Shown here piece after piece: positions 50,801 to 62,800 of a DNA stretch of 64,000 bases (position 1 is the stretch's first letter; every line of letters begins with the position of its first letter). Source of the DNA: Pyrocephalus nanus (Eukaryota; Chordata; Aves; Passeriformes; Tyrannidae); contig CM076267.1 of the NCBI GenBank assembly GCA_038380795.1, forward strand, positions 15,669,501-15,733,500. The letters run 5' to 3'. The position numbers and the translations under genes are program-made. Under the pieces are notes generated by a model. It did no database searches. It was not told where the DNA came from and was given only the letters and a program-made list of their open reading frames with translations.

Positions 50801-53800
50801 GAGGGAAACCCTCCCCATGAAGGGAGAAAGGAAAAAGCAGCACATGCAGGGGCAGTGTAAACGCTGGACAGGCTGACATTGCTTGGAGATGGGGAAAAAG
50901 GCACAACCCTCCCGTCTGATGGCAGCAATGGATGCTGGTTGGTCTTAGGAAACAGGGCAAAAGCCAGGGTGGGGGCTGGGATAAATAGGGCAGAGGAATA
51001 GAAAGGAAAAGGGAACAAATAAATAAAAATGAAAGTACATGGTGCCAAGGGAGAAAATAGATGGCAAAGGCTTTAATTACACTTTGGGCTGTGCACTGCC
51101 CCATGGCCACTGAGAGCCATTGAGAGCTGGGAGAAATATCTACAAGAGGGGTCAGGATGGGGCACAGTGAAGTTCACGGCAGAGCCACAAAGCCTTAAGT
51201 GCCTCATCCCACCTTCCCCAGACCCTTTGGCCAAGCAGGAACATGGGGGGTCTGGTGGCTGCCCCCCCACCAAGAGAAGTACCAGAGTAGCAAGCAAGGA
51301 AGGGGCTGTGACACCTCCACCATCAGCCAAGCCCTTATCCTGTGGCTGCTCTGCCCCACACCTGACTGCTCATCCTGTCCTCAACCCCACTTACCCCCTG
51401 GGCTCTGACGCCATGAGACAATTCCTGCTACTCACCACCACTCCCAGGCCCCCTCCACCACCCTCAGGCCACACTATCGCTCATATGACTATCTATTGCT
51501 TGTCACCTGAGAAGCTGAATAAAATAAAGAAAAAGGCATGAGGGGACAGACTGCCTTAGCCAAAGCAGCCATTCTCAAAGCAGTAGATTCCCAGGACCCC
51601 ATTTGCCAAGTGTCTGCAGTTACCAGCAAGGTCAGATTTCATCCTGAAGGTCGGAGCAGCTCCAGCCTGGCAGGCTGTGCCATCTCATCATGGGTTGGGT
51701 TTGCCCTGGGCTCAGCCCCAGATACAGCTCTGCTCCGGCTCTATCTGCTCTGGCTGTAAGGAGGCAGCTGGGGGAAGAGCTGAGACCAGCCTGGTCCCAG
51801 CCCTGCTGCCAGGCTCACCGCCCCAGCAGGGCACTCTGTCCTCTCCCTGTCCAGCACCCAGCAAAAACACTTGTCCAGGACAAGCATGACAATATGAAGG
51901 GGGTCAGCTCACATCCCCAAAATCCCAGCCATCTGCCTCACACACCGTGGGGTGCACCACACAGAAACGTGCACCAGCACAAATCCTGTCCAGGGTTCTG
52001 CAGCGGTGCAAAAGATAAGGTTGAGGCACCACCGTGTCTCCCCTTGTCCTGCCCCCAGCAACATCCCACCTGCTGCCTTCAGTCCCCACCACCCAGAGCC
52101 CTGATCCCACTGCATCTCTGGAACATCAGCCCACAAGGGAGATCCTATGGTCCTGCAACCCTTTGTAGGATGAAGGGTGTGAGTTAAATCCCACAAAGAA
52201 GAGCTTAGACTCCTCAACTCTGTTTTCATCCTGTGTACAGATATGACGGCAACGAGCAACCACAATCCCTGAGCCATTGGGTCTCCATGGCCACGAATTC
52301 CCCACTCAGCCCCCAGCCCAAAGAAAAGCAAAGTCAGGACTTACCAAAAGGGACGGGAAAGAAAGGATCACAGGCGAAGTGAAGGAGCAAAATCCCTTTC
52401 CTTCACCCCTTCCAGCACCAGAGCCTTCCAAGGGCACCTGGTGCGGTGGCAGCTCGAACGGCGTCCACAGCCGGGCTCCGTGCGTCCGTCCAGGACAGGA
52501 GCTGACGGCCCGGAGCTGGCTTGGGTTGGCGTTTGTCCCTTTGGCTTTGCCTTCCCTCTCGCGGAGGGAGCTATTCCCTTCCCAGCGCCGTGTCCCGCGG
52601 GGCCGCAAGAGGGGCACCCCGACGGCGGCGGGGTGTCGGAAGGGGTAGGATACGGGGAACCCCAGGACACAGGGAGCCGGAGGGGAGGATGGAGGAGCCG
52701 AGGGTGGCAGAGGCAGGAGATGGGCTGGAAGTAAGGAGGTGCGGCTGTGCTCTCCTCCGCGCCAGACCACACAGGGACCACAGGGAGGAGCGGGAGGGGA
52801 AGGGGAGAGGCGCGTAGAGGGCGGCGGGGCTGCCCAAGCCCCAGCCCCAGCCCAAGTTAACCTCAGTGAGGTGCGGAGAGGGTGGGAGCCATAGAGGGAG
52901 GACAGCCAGACAGACAGCTTCCAGCTATGAATATTAACTACTTCCTCCACGGGCAGGGCTCCGCCGCGTTAACTGTTTCCTAGGCAGGACAGACAGCCGG
53001 ACATCTGGACAGCCTACTCCCCTCCCACCGGCCGCTGAGCATCACCCCGCTGGATGACCTCCTCATTTGAGACACCCAGCCCTGCCTGCCTCCTGCGCCC
53101 ACACATTATACCTGTCCCCAGAAAGATGCGACCTATTGGGGGTGAGGATGTCCTTCCAGGCCACACGGGATGCTGAAACCCAGACGGGTCTGCGAATCCA
53201 AATGCCCTGCTGGAGACTTGAGTTTCTCCATCTTAAAAAGCAGCCGAAGAGGGGTGGAAAGCAGCCATGGACAGTCGACCCTGCCGACCCATCTTCACAA
53301 CCCCCTTGCCTGCCCTGCCAGCACCACGGGCACAGCATGCATGTGCCAGCACTGTTTGCAGGATGCGCATGCTGCCCTGTCCCATGGCATGGATCCCATC
53401 CACCCCAGAGCTGTCTGAGACCACACTCCTCCATCCCAGGCAAAATCCATGCTGGGATGGTGCTGACAATTCGCTGCTCCAGGCGACAGCAAGCCCACCC
53501 CCATGTCCGGGCCCCTGCCTGAACCCATGCTCAGGAGTCCACTCCTGATTTCTTCCAACATACTCAGCAAAACGCAAGGCTCCTTGCACTCTAATCCCTC
53601 GAATCGTGCGTTTCCCATAGCCCCATGGATGACGACAGGGGATGAGAGCAGTGTTTCCAGTCGGCCCCCTGACTCACAGCCCTATTTGCTCCCAGATAGT
53701 AGCACATGCCAAGGCAGCATCCTTCCAGAACTTCCAAAGTTTGCTTGCTTCTCTGCCTTATTTTTTGTCTCAGCTGTGTGGCTGTGGCAGGGCAGATACG

Positions 53801-56800
53801 GAGCTCCCCACTCCTGCCTGGCGACAGCCCCAGCTCTACCCATACACACTGCTGCAAGTTTTGACTTCAAGTAGAGTTTAAAGGGGGAAAAGAAAGGGCT
53901 GAGCTTCCTTCCACCAGTCGGTTTCTCTCTCCCTGCATCCCAGCCCTGCCTGGTTCCCAGTCCCAGCAGCAACAAACCTTGCCCACCCCCACACACATCA
54001 CAACCCCAGATACCAGGTCAGAGGACAGATTTTGCCCTGGGAATAGCCACACTCCAGTTAAAATGTCTAGCCAAGCCTGTAGATGCTCAAGTATTTCTCC
54101 CATGGGGAATAACCAGAAGCAAGGGGGACACTCCCTATGGATCCCCTTCAAGCCCAGTCAGGTCCCCAATGCCCCACTAAACACCTGCCCCAACAAGCCC
54201 TTACCTTGCTGCTGACAGAGCAGAGAGCAGCAGAGAGGGGCAGAATGAGGAGTGGGAATCAGATTCCTTCAGCTTTAGTCAGTTGGTGAAGGCAAGGAGA
54301 GTGCCAGTGACCCCTGTCCCCATCAAGCCTGGCCAGGGGACAGATCCAGCTGCAGGGGGGAGAGCAGCAGCCTGCCGGCAGCTCCAGCAATGGATTTAAC
54401 AGCTCTGGCCTGGCCCATTTGGCTCTCTGCCTCTGCACTGCCTGGCTTGCCCTCCTGGGCAGCCTCAGCCCCTGATAAGGGGGGCAGGATTTGACCCCAC
54501 TAGGGAAGATGTACCCCACGGGATGTCCAACCCATGGGTGACCAACAAATGACAGCGACCCCATCAAGGGACTTTCTGCCCCATAGAAAGATGCAGGATC
54601 AGCATCCAGCTCAATCTGTGGGGCTCTGGGACCCCCTGACCTTTGCCACATGGGGTTCAGGGTCTGCTGGGACCTCCCCTCACTGGACTGGTGAGATGCT
54701 CATCCCAGTCCCCATCCCGGCCAGCCCTGCCCTGTGAGTGGGGATGAGCTGGAGGAGAGTTCTACGCCAGAACCATGACTCAGGTGGGGATTTAGCAAAT
54801 CTCTTGCAGATGTTGGATTTGGCCAGGCCCCAGCCACCCTCTTTCAGCCCCAGTAAAAAGGGGGCAGGCAGGGCCAGCCCACAGTGGGTCCAAGGGCCAG
54901 TCATTACAGGAAGCTGCTGGGTTGGGGACACACACCCAGCCCTGTTGCATTTTCTCACTGCAACTCAGGGTGGCAGAGCTTGGAGTCCCTCTGCAACAGT
55001 CACACATCCAGACCTCGGGGACAACCCCTCCGCTGACTCTACGCCAGCCCCAGCACCCTGTTCTCCATCAGCATTAGTTTTCTCAGCAAAACCAAGCCAG
55101 GCCATAAATATTCTCCATCCAGATTTGCCCACCTGCATCTGCAGTACACCAAAATTTTCTCTGCATTAATCCTCCAACCAGCTGCAAACCCAGCAGTGAC
55201 ATATCCAGCCGCCAGTCTCCTCTTGCCTTTGCCTTCCTGGACCCAGCTTGACACCCCAAGGAAAGTAACCACACTGCTGGCAACCACAAAAACAGCCAGA
55301 GGAAGAAGCACACCATCACCTCCCTTCAGCCTTCAAACATCCTCTCAGTCAACTAATGGCTATGGGCACCGCAGCAGGAATCTGCCATGAAGCCACCACT
55401 GCCCCCAAAGCCTCTTTGAGGAGAAGGAAGGAGGGCAGGCAGAGCCCTATGGACATGGATGATGGGCAGAGGGATAGGCTGTGGGGATATCCCAGCACAC
55501 CCCGCTCTCCCTAAGGACCATAGGGCAGCCCAAGCCTGGTGGGCAGCAGAGACCCTGCCTGGGTAAAGTGAGAGAGTGAGTCCACTGGTAGGGCCAGCCT
55601 GTGCTATGGGGGTGACTGAGAGAGAGAGACCCCCCCTGCTGAACCCAATTGGGTCCCTTCAGCCAGAGAGCAAGATGTGGGGGTTCAGACCCCCCTCTCA
55701 CAACCCCTGCTCTGGAAGACCTTGGTCAGCTGACAACCTTGCTGCAACTCAGCTTCCCCCTCCCATGTCCTCGTGGATAAGCACAGCAGACGCAAGGAGA
55801 ACACCAGGACAGGCACCATCCCCAGTCACCCCTCTGCCCCTCTAGCTTTGGGATCCCACAGGACCATCCTACCCTGTCAGGCACCCCCAGCCCATATGGA
55901 TGTCCCATGCTGAGACAAAGCTGCTGGAGAAAGGGCATCCACCTCCACCAAGCACAGCTGTGCCCAGCAGAGACGCTGGCAGGGGGGACCCACCGTTTGG
56001 CAGGCGATGCCGATCCCGTTGGCCTGGGCTGCGGCGACAGTCTGTGGGGAGCCTTCACCGAGTGGCAGGACGGGCAGTGGCAGGGACAAGGAGCAGCGGC
56101 TGATCCCAGCCCAGTGTGGGTCCCGGTGCCAACCTCACCCCCCTCCGCCCCCGGACACCGCTCGCTCACGCCTGGTGGTGCCAAAAATGTGGCGTGCAAT
56201 TCCCTGACCAAATAAGGCAAGAACAACCATAAACAGGGACCCCCCTTGCACAGCCGGGCACCAGGGTCCCTAACCCGGCTTGGGACAGGCTGGATAAAAG
56301 CGCCGACAGAGAGGAAGGAAGATGAGAGCCCCCTGAGCCCACACTGACTCTCCCCTGCTGCTCAAGGTGCCCCATGGGGCAGCCCAAGAGAGACCCCTAT
56401 AGATGGGCTTCTCACAGCTGTTTTGCTGGCATGGGTTGGAAGGCAGCCGCTGGCCTCTGGCTTCACCCTTTGACAGTCCCGGCTCATCTCCAAACTGGGG
56501 CAGTGTTTGCAAATCCAAGGTGCCCTCATTCCCTATCGCCACCCTCCTGTAGGGAGGACAGCCCTGTCAGTGCAGAGAGATATGTCTGCAGCCCTGACAC
56601 CTGCTGAGACCCCCAGGAGGGAATGGAGAAAAGCCCTGGGGTACTTCTGCAGCCAGAACCCCCATGAGAGGACAGAGGTGAGTGCTGGAGTAACCCTTCA
56701 AGGGCCTGGGAGTGCAGAAGCTCTGCCCAGGGGGCCAGAGGGGAACACATGCAATGAGGTACTCAGGCCTCTTCAGGCAGGAGGGGGCTGCCAGGCAGTC

Positions 56801-59800
56801 TTGCCAGCTTGAGGCCCAAGCTACAGCTTCCCAGATCCCCACCACATAGTTGAGCCTGGACATCACGAGTTGCCTGTTTACTGCCCGGTGCCAAGGCAAG
56901 TGTCTGTGCTAGCTCTGCACTGTTGCCCCAGGTCCAGATCCACAACAATGCCAGAAACACTCTCACCTGCCTCAGGCACCCAGAGCCCCCACCCTGCGCT
57001 GTGAGCATGGCCGCCCACAGCTCCCACTCAAAGCAGCCGCTGACTTTCAGGGACGGCAGCTGTCCCTGCTCCAGGGACGCCTCTCCAGATTGGGCCAGGA
57101 AAACTCCGGCATCTGCTTGGCCACAGGCAGCTTTGCTGCTGGGACAGGGTCTACCACCCTTCGACATACAAGTCCTGCCCGTTCCTGCCAAGTGGGTGAG
57201 GGCAGTCGACTTGCTGCAACCAAATAGGTGCTCAAGGGGCTCTTCCCAGTCCCGAGAGATGCTGCATACCCTTCAAGGCCAGTGAGACATTCTCATCCCC
57301 CAGGGATAACTAAGGCACAGCTACATCCTGCCACATTTGTGGCATAAGAAAGGAGCTGGGATACCTAACTGTCCCCCCACAAAGTCCTGCAGACCTAGAG
57401 TTTGGGCTGCTCTGGGGCATAAACCAGAGATGGACTCTGCTCATGCAAACAGGACTTTGAGAGTGAAAGCGCTGGAACAAGAGCGTAAGCTCTCTGGCAC
57501 TGAAGCAGGAGTCGAAGTCCACAAGATCTTCCTCTCCCATCCCACGGCCACACTCCTCTCAGCAGCAGCCATCTGCCCTCAGCTCTGCTGCCCACTGGTG
57601 TCCCCTTTCCTGGGGTGAGGGAGATTCCCACAGGGACACTTTGGCCATTGAGCACCCTGTGAGCCCTAACCTTTCTCCAGGTGCTTGCTGGGCAGGGGTG
57701 GCTCAGTCCAGGCCCCCTCTGCGCTGTCCTCACGCTGGATGTTGAAGTTCTCGTAGGAGTCCCACCGGATGAGTGGGTCAGACGTGTTGTAGTCCACGGA
57801 AACGCTGGGCCCATTCTCCAGGTGTTCCATGCCTGGGAATAGGCAGGATAATCAGTTGGGGTGATAAGAGAACCAGCGAGGGTAGGACAGGGAAAGGAGA
57901 TGGAAAAAGGTTCAGGCAAGGAAAAAAGAGAAGGAGCCATTGGGTAAGGCAGGAGAGTCCTACAGGAAGGGCAGTGTTAAGGATGGGCACAGGACATACA
58001 TCAAAACCCACAAACAAGGTGTACAAGACTGCCTAGGGATTTTGCGGTTGCCTAGAGACAAGCACACAGGCTGACAGTGAGTGTGCATGGGTCTGGAATT
58101 TTTGGGCAGGGAGTCCTTCATTCCCAAGCACTCCCTCTCTCTCCTGGGCCAGCAAGTGCTTTGGAGAGCAGCCTCTGGGGGAAATGGGAGTGAGTAATAG
58201 GGCATTCATGGGTGCTCCTAGATCAGCCTCACTGCCTGGACCCCTCATCTTGGTGACAAAGAGGCTGCAATGGGGCAGAAGGAGGTTGCAAGGGAGATAG
58301 CAGGGATATAGCTAAGGAAGGGGAAAGTAGACAGCATCCAGCTCCAAAACCCCAAGGCATTGAGTCAGTCATACCTTGGATCTTCTCAGGGCCATAGGAG
58401 AACACAAACTCCACCTTCCCATACTCAGGGAAGCGGTCATCTGTCAGGGAGAGAGCAGAGTAAAGGGACCATCTCCATCTATACTTCCAGTAGCACCCAC
58501 ACAGTCACCCCAAACATGCCCACAGTCCAGCTTAAGGCTGGGAGCTAGCAGGGATATCCCTGCATGGGGCATCTCAGCCCCCAGAACACCCTCAAGGCAG
58601 CCCCTCTGCATTGGTACTGGTTTGGGCAGCAAAAGGGATGATGCTGCCAGCAGTTCACACGCAGCACCACACCCTGCAGATGGAGCAGGGGTGCCTTGCT
58701 TGGGCCCACCTGGGATGGGTGCCCAGATGCCCCGCGATGAGACCAGAGTTACAGGGGCAGGAGGATGAGGGAGTTTGGAGCAGGGAGGTGCTGGGGCAGT
58801 TACCTCTGAAGGCCTCATCCAGGTCCTCCTTGCCAAAGACGACATCAAGGTCATGCACAGCGCACGTGTGGAACTGCACACGGAAAATCACATCACGGGT
58901 AGGGCTGCGAAACTTCTTGTGGTAGCACTTCAGCTGCAGAGGAGAGTGGGAATGGGCCATCAGGATAAGCCCCCAGAGCTTGGCAAAGGGGAATTTGGGG
59001 ATCCCGACGCAAGCCAACCACCCTGGCTGCTTTCTACACGGGGAGCGGAGCAGAGGAGCCTTACCAAGATATCACCTTTGAGCAGCAAGCCGGGCTCAAT
59101 GGTGATGCAGATGCCTGTCTGGCTGTCTCCTTGCACGTTGCTGCAGAGAGGGATGGTGAGAGGATGTGAGCTGTGGTGCAGAGACCTCCAAGAGCTCCCA
59201 GCACCACTTCAACCAGCCCTTATACCCAAATCCAGCCAAGAAAGGTGCAAAGCACAGAGCTGGCCCCTGGAGTGACAGAGGAGGGTCCTGTACCTCACCC
59301 CCACCACTCCATCCCAGGGGAAGGAGGACAGGAAGGGGAAACTGAGGCACAGCTCAGCAAGGGTGGGAAAAATGCTGGGTGTGAGGGTTTGACCAGGGTC
59401 CAAGTGCTGAGACTGGGCTATCAGCCATCCATCCGGCTCCCATAGTCAAGCAGAGCATTGGACATAGAGGGATAAATCTCAGGGAAGACTCTCCTCCCTG
59501 CCCTGATGGAAGCCCTCCCCTCCCCAGTGTACCACCAAGGGGCTGCCTCTGGGTGGTGGCGTCAGCAGTCATAGACAAAGGAAGAAGGGAGTTGGATTTC
59601 ACAGGCAAGATAAACCTGGAGTTTATTACAGGCATCCCATAAACAGTCTATTAAAAGCTGAAAGGCGAGACTGGAATGGCAGTAAATCTCAGCTAACGGA
59701 GACTGCAGGGAAGGGAGATCCTGGTCAGGGAAGGGAGATCCTGGTCCAGGGGGTTAAGACGGTAGTACCCCAGAGGGGAGGTGCTCTGCTCCCTCCAGGA

Positions 59801-62800
59801 AGGCCAGGAGCCAGGGGTCCCAGACTGAGATGTGATGCTGGCAGAGTATCTTGGAGGCTGGAGAAACTGACTCCTGCTTTGCCTTCGCCAGTGCCTGCTC
59901 CCAGGAGCAGTGTCAGAAAAGAATTGTCGGCAGATTAAAACAAGGGGAAAATATTTTTTTGGAGAAAGAAAGGGGGTTTTTAGGACTAATCCAAGCAGGA
60001 GGAGCAGTTCTTAGGGCAGGGAGAGAAGAAATGCCTTCATCTCCCAAGGAGGTGTCCCCATCTCTGTCGCCATTCCCTCCAGGGACACCCAGCCCCAGGC
60101 TCTGCACAGCCCCAGGCTCCCTCTGCTGATACTCAGAGTCACTACAGCCCTCCCAGCAGAAGGGCCCAGTAAGGCCCAGCATAGCCAGCTACCACCTCCA
60201 AAGAAAAGGAAGCCCCTTTTTTTTCAGTTCCCAGGACACCAAACGGACTAAGTGCAGAGCACCAGACTGCAGGGGACTTGGCCTTCACCCTCTCCATCTT
60301 CCCCTGCTTGTCGTGCCTCCCACGCTGGGGAGGAGAAAAGCCCCCACAGCAAGGAGATAGTTACTAGATCCCCGATGTGTAGACGGGCTGCATGGCCTGG
60401 TAGATTTTCAGGAAGGGCCGACAACCTGGAAGACATCAAGGCGGGAAGAAAAGGCACACTGCTGTTAGGCAGCTGGGCGGAGGGGCCAGGGCAGGGATTA
60501 GTCACGGGGGAGAAATCCAAACAGGGAGGGAGCCAAGGCAAACAGCCGCTCCCCATCCCAACCAGCCCACACCAACCACTGGCAACATGTGAGATGGGCA
60601 GAAAGGGATGCTCTGGATGAGCCAGGAAAGGGGAAAGCCCCTGCAGCCCAGTTTGGGTCCAGTAGGACCTGGAGCAAGTGCTGGGCTGGGGATAGAGGCA
60701 GGATGATGATCTGAGTGAAGTACTGGCACCAGGTGGGGTACTGAATGCCAAACCCCATCTCCATTTGGTGCCATCCTCCCAAAAGCTGGCAAAAAAGCAC
60801 TGACACCCCACACCCCCAGCTTGGGGAGGGCACCCCCAAGGGCAGAGTAGCACCCTGCCAATAGGAGTGAACAGTCTCTGAAAGGGAAATTCAAATTGCC
60901 AAGGAAATAATGAGGAAAATACTGCCCATAAAGACAAGCCTGGCCATGCAGTGTGGGGTGGGGGGATAGGGGGGAATGAGGCTGGGGGGAGGAGTCAGGG
61001 GCACCTACCGCCTTTTGACTCAAAGTTGGGGATGCCGTGCATGATGACGTGGTGGAGGAAGAGGGGCTTATTGTTCATCTTGATGCTGCCAGAGAGGAGC
61101 CCACTGAAGTAATGGATGTACCTGAAGGACAGACAGGCAGCTCGAGAGCAGGACCCACAAAGAGCATCCTCCTTGGACCCTGCATCCAACCACTCTGGCT
61201 CTGGGGACAAAACCCAGCCTGTAAAGGCTGGCCAGAACCCACCTCTTTTGGGATGGCTGTCCCACTGGCACCACCTTGTCCTCATAGAAGCGCTTCATGG
61301 CAAACCTGTCCAGAGCCTGGTCAGCACTGTGGGGCAGATGAGGTTGAAGGAAAGTACTGGCACCAGCACCCCAGCACGCCTGGGGTGGAGGTCAGCAGTG
61401 GGTCCCAAGGCCACCCCAGGATCGCATGTCCCTCTCACCTGGCTGAGATGTTGCTGTAGTGCATGTAGGCAGCCACCACCACCCCCAGCCGGCCACGGTT
61501 CCCCTGCAGGTGCACAGCAGAAGGGGTGTCATGGGGACAGCGGTGCCCGCGAGTGCCCAGGCACAGCTGTCCCTCGCTGAGGCAGGCACTGGTCCCTTAT
61601 ATGAACATGCCAGCACGCACACCCTCCAACCCTTATTAGAAACACACCAATCTACGGATATGTGCCGACACCTACCCACACACCAAGCTACCAACCACCA
61701 CCTTCCCTGCATCCTTTGGTCTCTGAGGCCGCTCGGCCCTATTCCTGTAACCCTGCAGACCAGACCCCCAGCACCCCCATCACTGCATACCCCGTGGAAG
61801 GGTCCAGCCCACCTTGTTGTGCAGCACCACCACGTTGTGTGCTGCCGCATTGAGCCACGTGTCCATGGCTTTGCAAATGCTGCAGATCTTCTCCAGTGCT
61901 GGGGTGTGCATGTCAGGCCACCCAAAATCCAGCACCTGAGCAGAGGGAACAGCCAGGGGTCATATCTACACGCACTCACTGCAGAGTCCCCAGCCTGCCC
62001 GTGTCCAAAGCCCAGGGCATGTACCCAGGGTGGGCACCACTGTGTTGCTCTGATGTGCCCCTCCCACCCCCAACCCTGCACCCCACTGCCCAGACCCCTG
62101 TCCCAGGGAGGCCATCATGGTCCTGGATCTCAGGCCCCTCACCCCTGGTCACTTGGCTCAGCTGCTCAGGGCTCTCCCCTGGTCACAGGGATAGGGACAA
62201 TGCCTTAGGGAGGTCTCCAAGAGATCCCAAACAGCTAGATTTGAGCTGGGAATGGGGAACGGGGAAGGCAGTGGGAATCAGGCTAAGATGCCACAAACTT
62301 AGTGGGAACTCTCGGTGCTTTTGTCAAGGCTTTTCCCAGCTGGGAGGAATAGAGAAGGTGGCTGTTCCTACCCCAGATGTCTCATAGCAGGGGGCTGGTC
62401 CTGCAAACAGCCCTGCCCTGAGGCCCAAGATTCCCTCTGCTTCCCACAGCTGTGACCCACCTTGGGGTGAAGTTTGTTGACATCACGTCTCCGTTCAGAT
62501 AGGTTGAAAAGCTTCAGGGAAGAGGAAAAACAGAGTGAGGGGACATCTTCCTACCTCGCTGCTACCTCTCACATCTTCCTTACCCAAAAGCCTCCCCAAA
62601 TCCTGCCATTAGAGCTTCTCCAGATACATTAGCCTGAGTAACACCTTGCCACAGGGAGACACAATGATCAAAAACTCCCAGGGTGAGTTTCAGCGAAGGA
62701 AAAAAATCTATCCACCTTAGTGTAAAGACTCTCCCCTCACCGGAGCCAAGTCCAGACAGAGACAAGGATGCAGTACCCACCCCCTGGAAGCACCCCATCC

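Larger units (their letters stand above)
49197..57670 (-). other. TNS1 intron between E12 and E13 (8.5 kb)
   Basis: The largest intron in the window. It holds the CpG-rich block at 52,430-52,830 with a candidate alternative first exon ending at 52,345, a perfect CArG box at 56,208-56,217 beside a GC-rich stretch, and scattered GATA-type sites (52,013 and near 54,474). I see no constitutive exon or interspersed repeat. Confidence 0.7.

Noticed and set aside
52306..52950. 214-codon minus-strand open frame over the CpG-rich block
   Set aside because: The composition is Pro/Ser/Arg with no conserved motif, and its frame does not join E13. GC-rich sequence lacks stops by chance.
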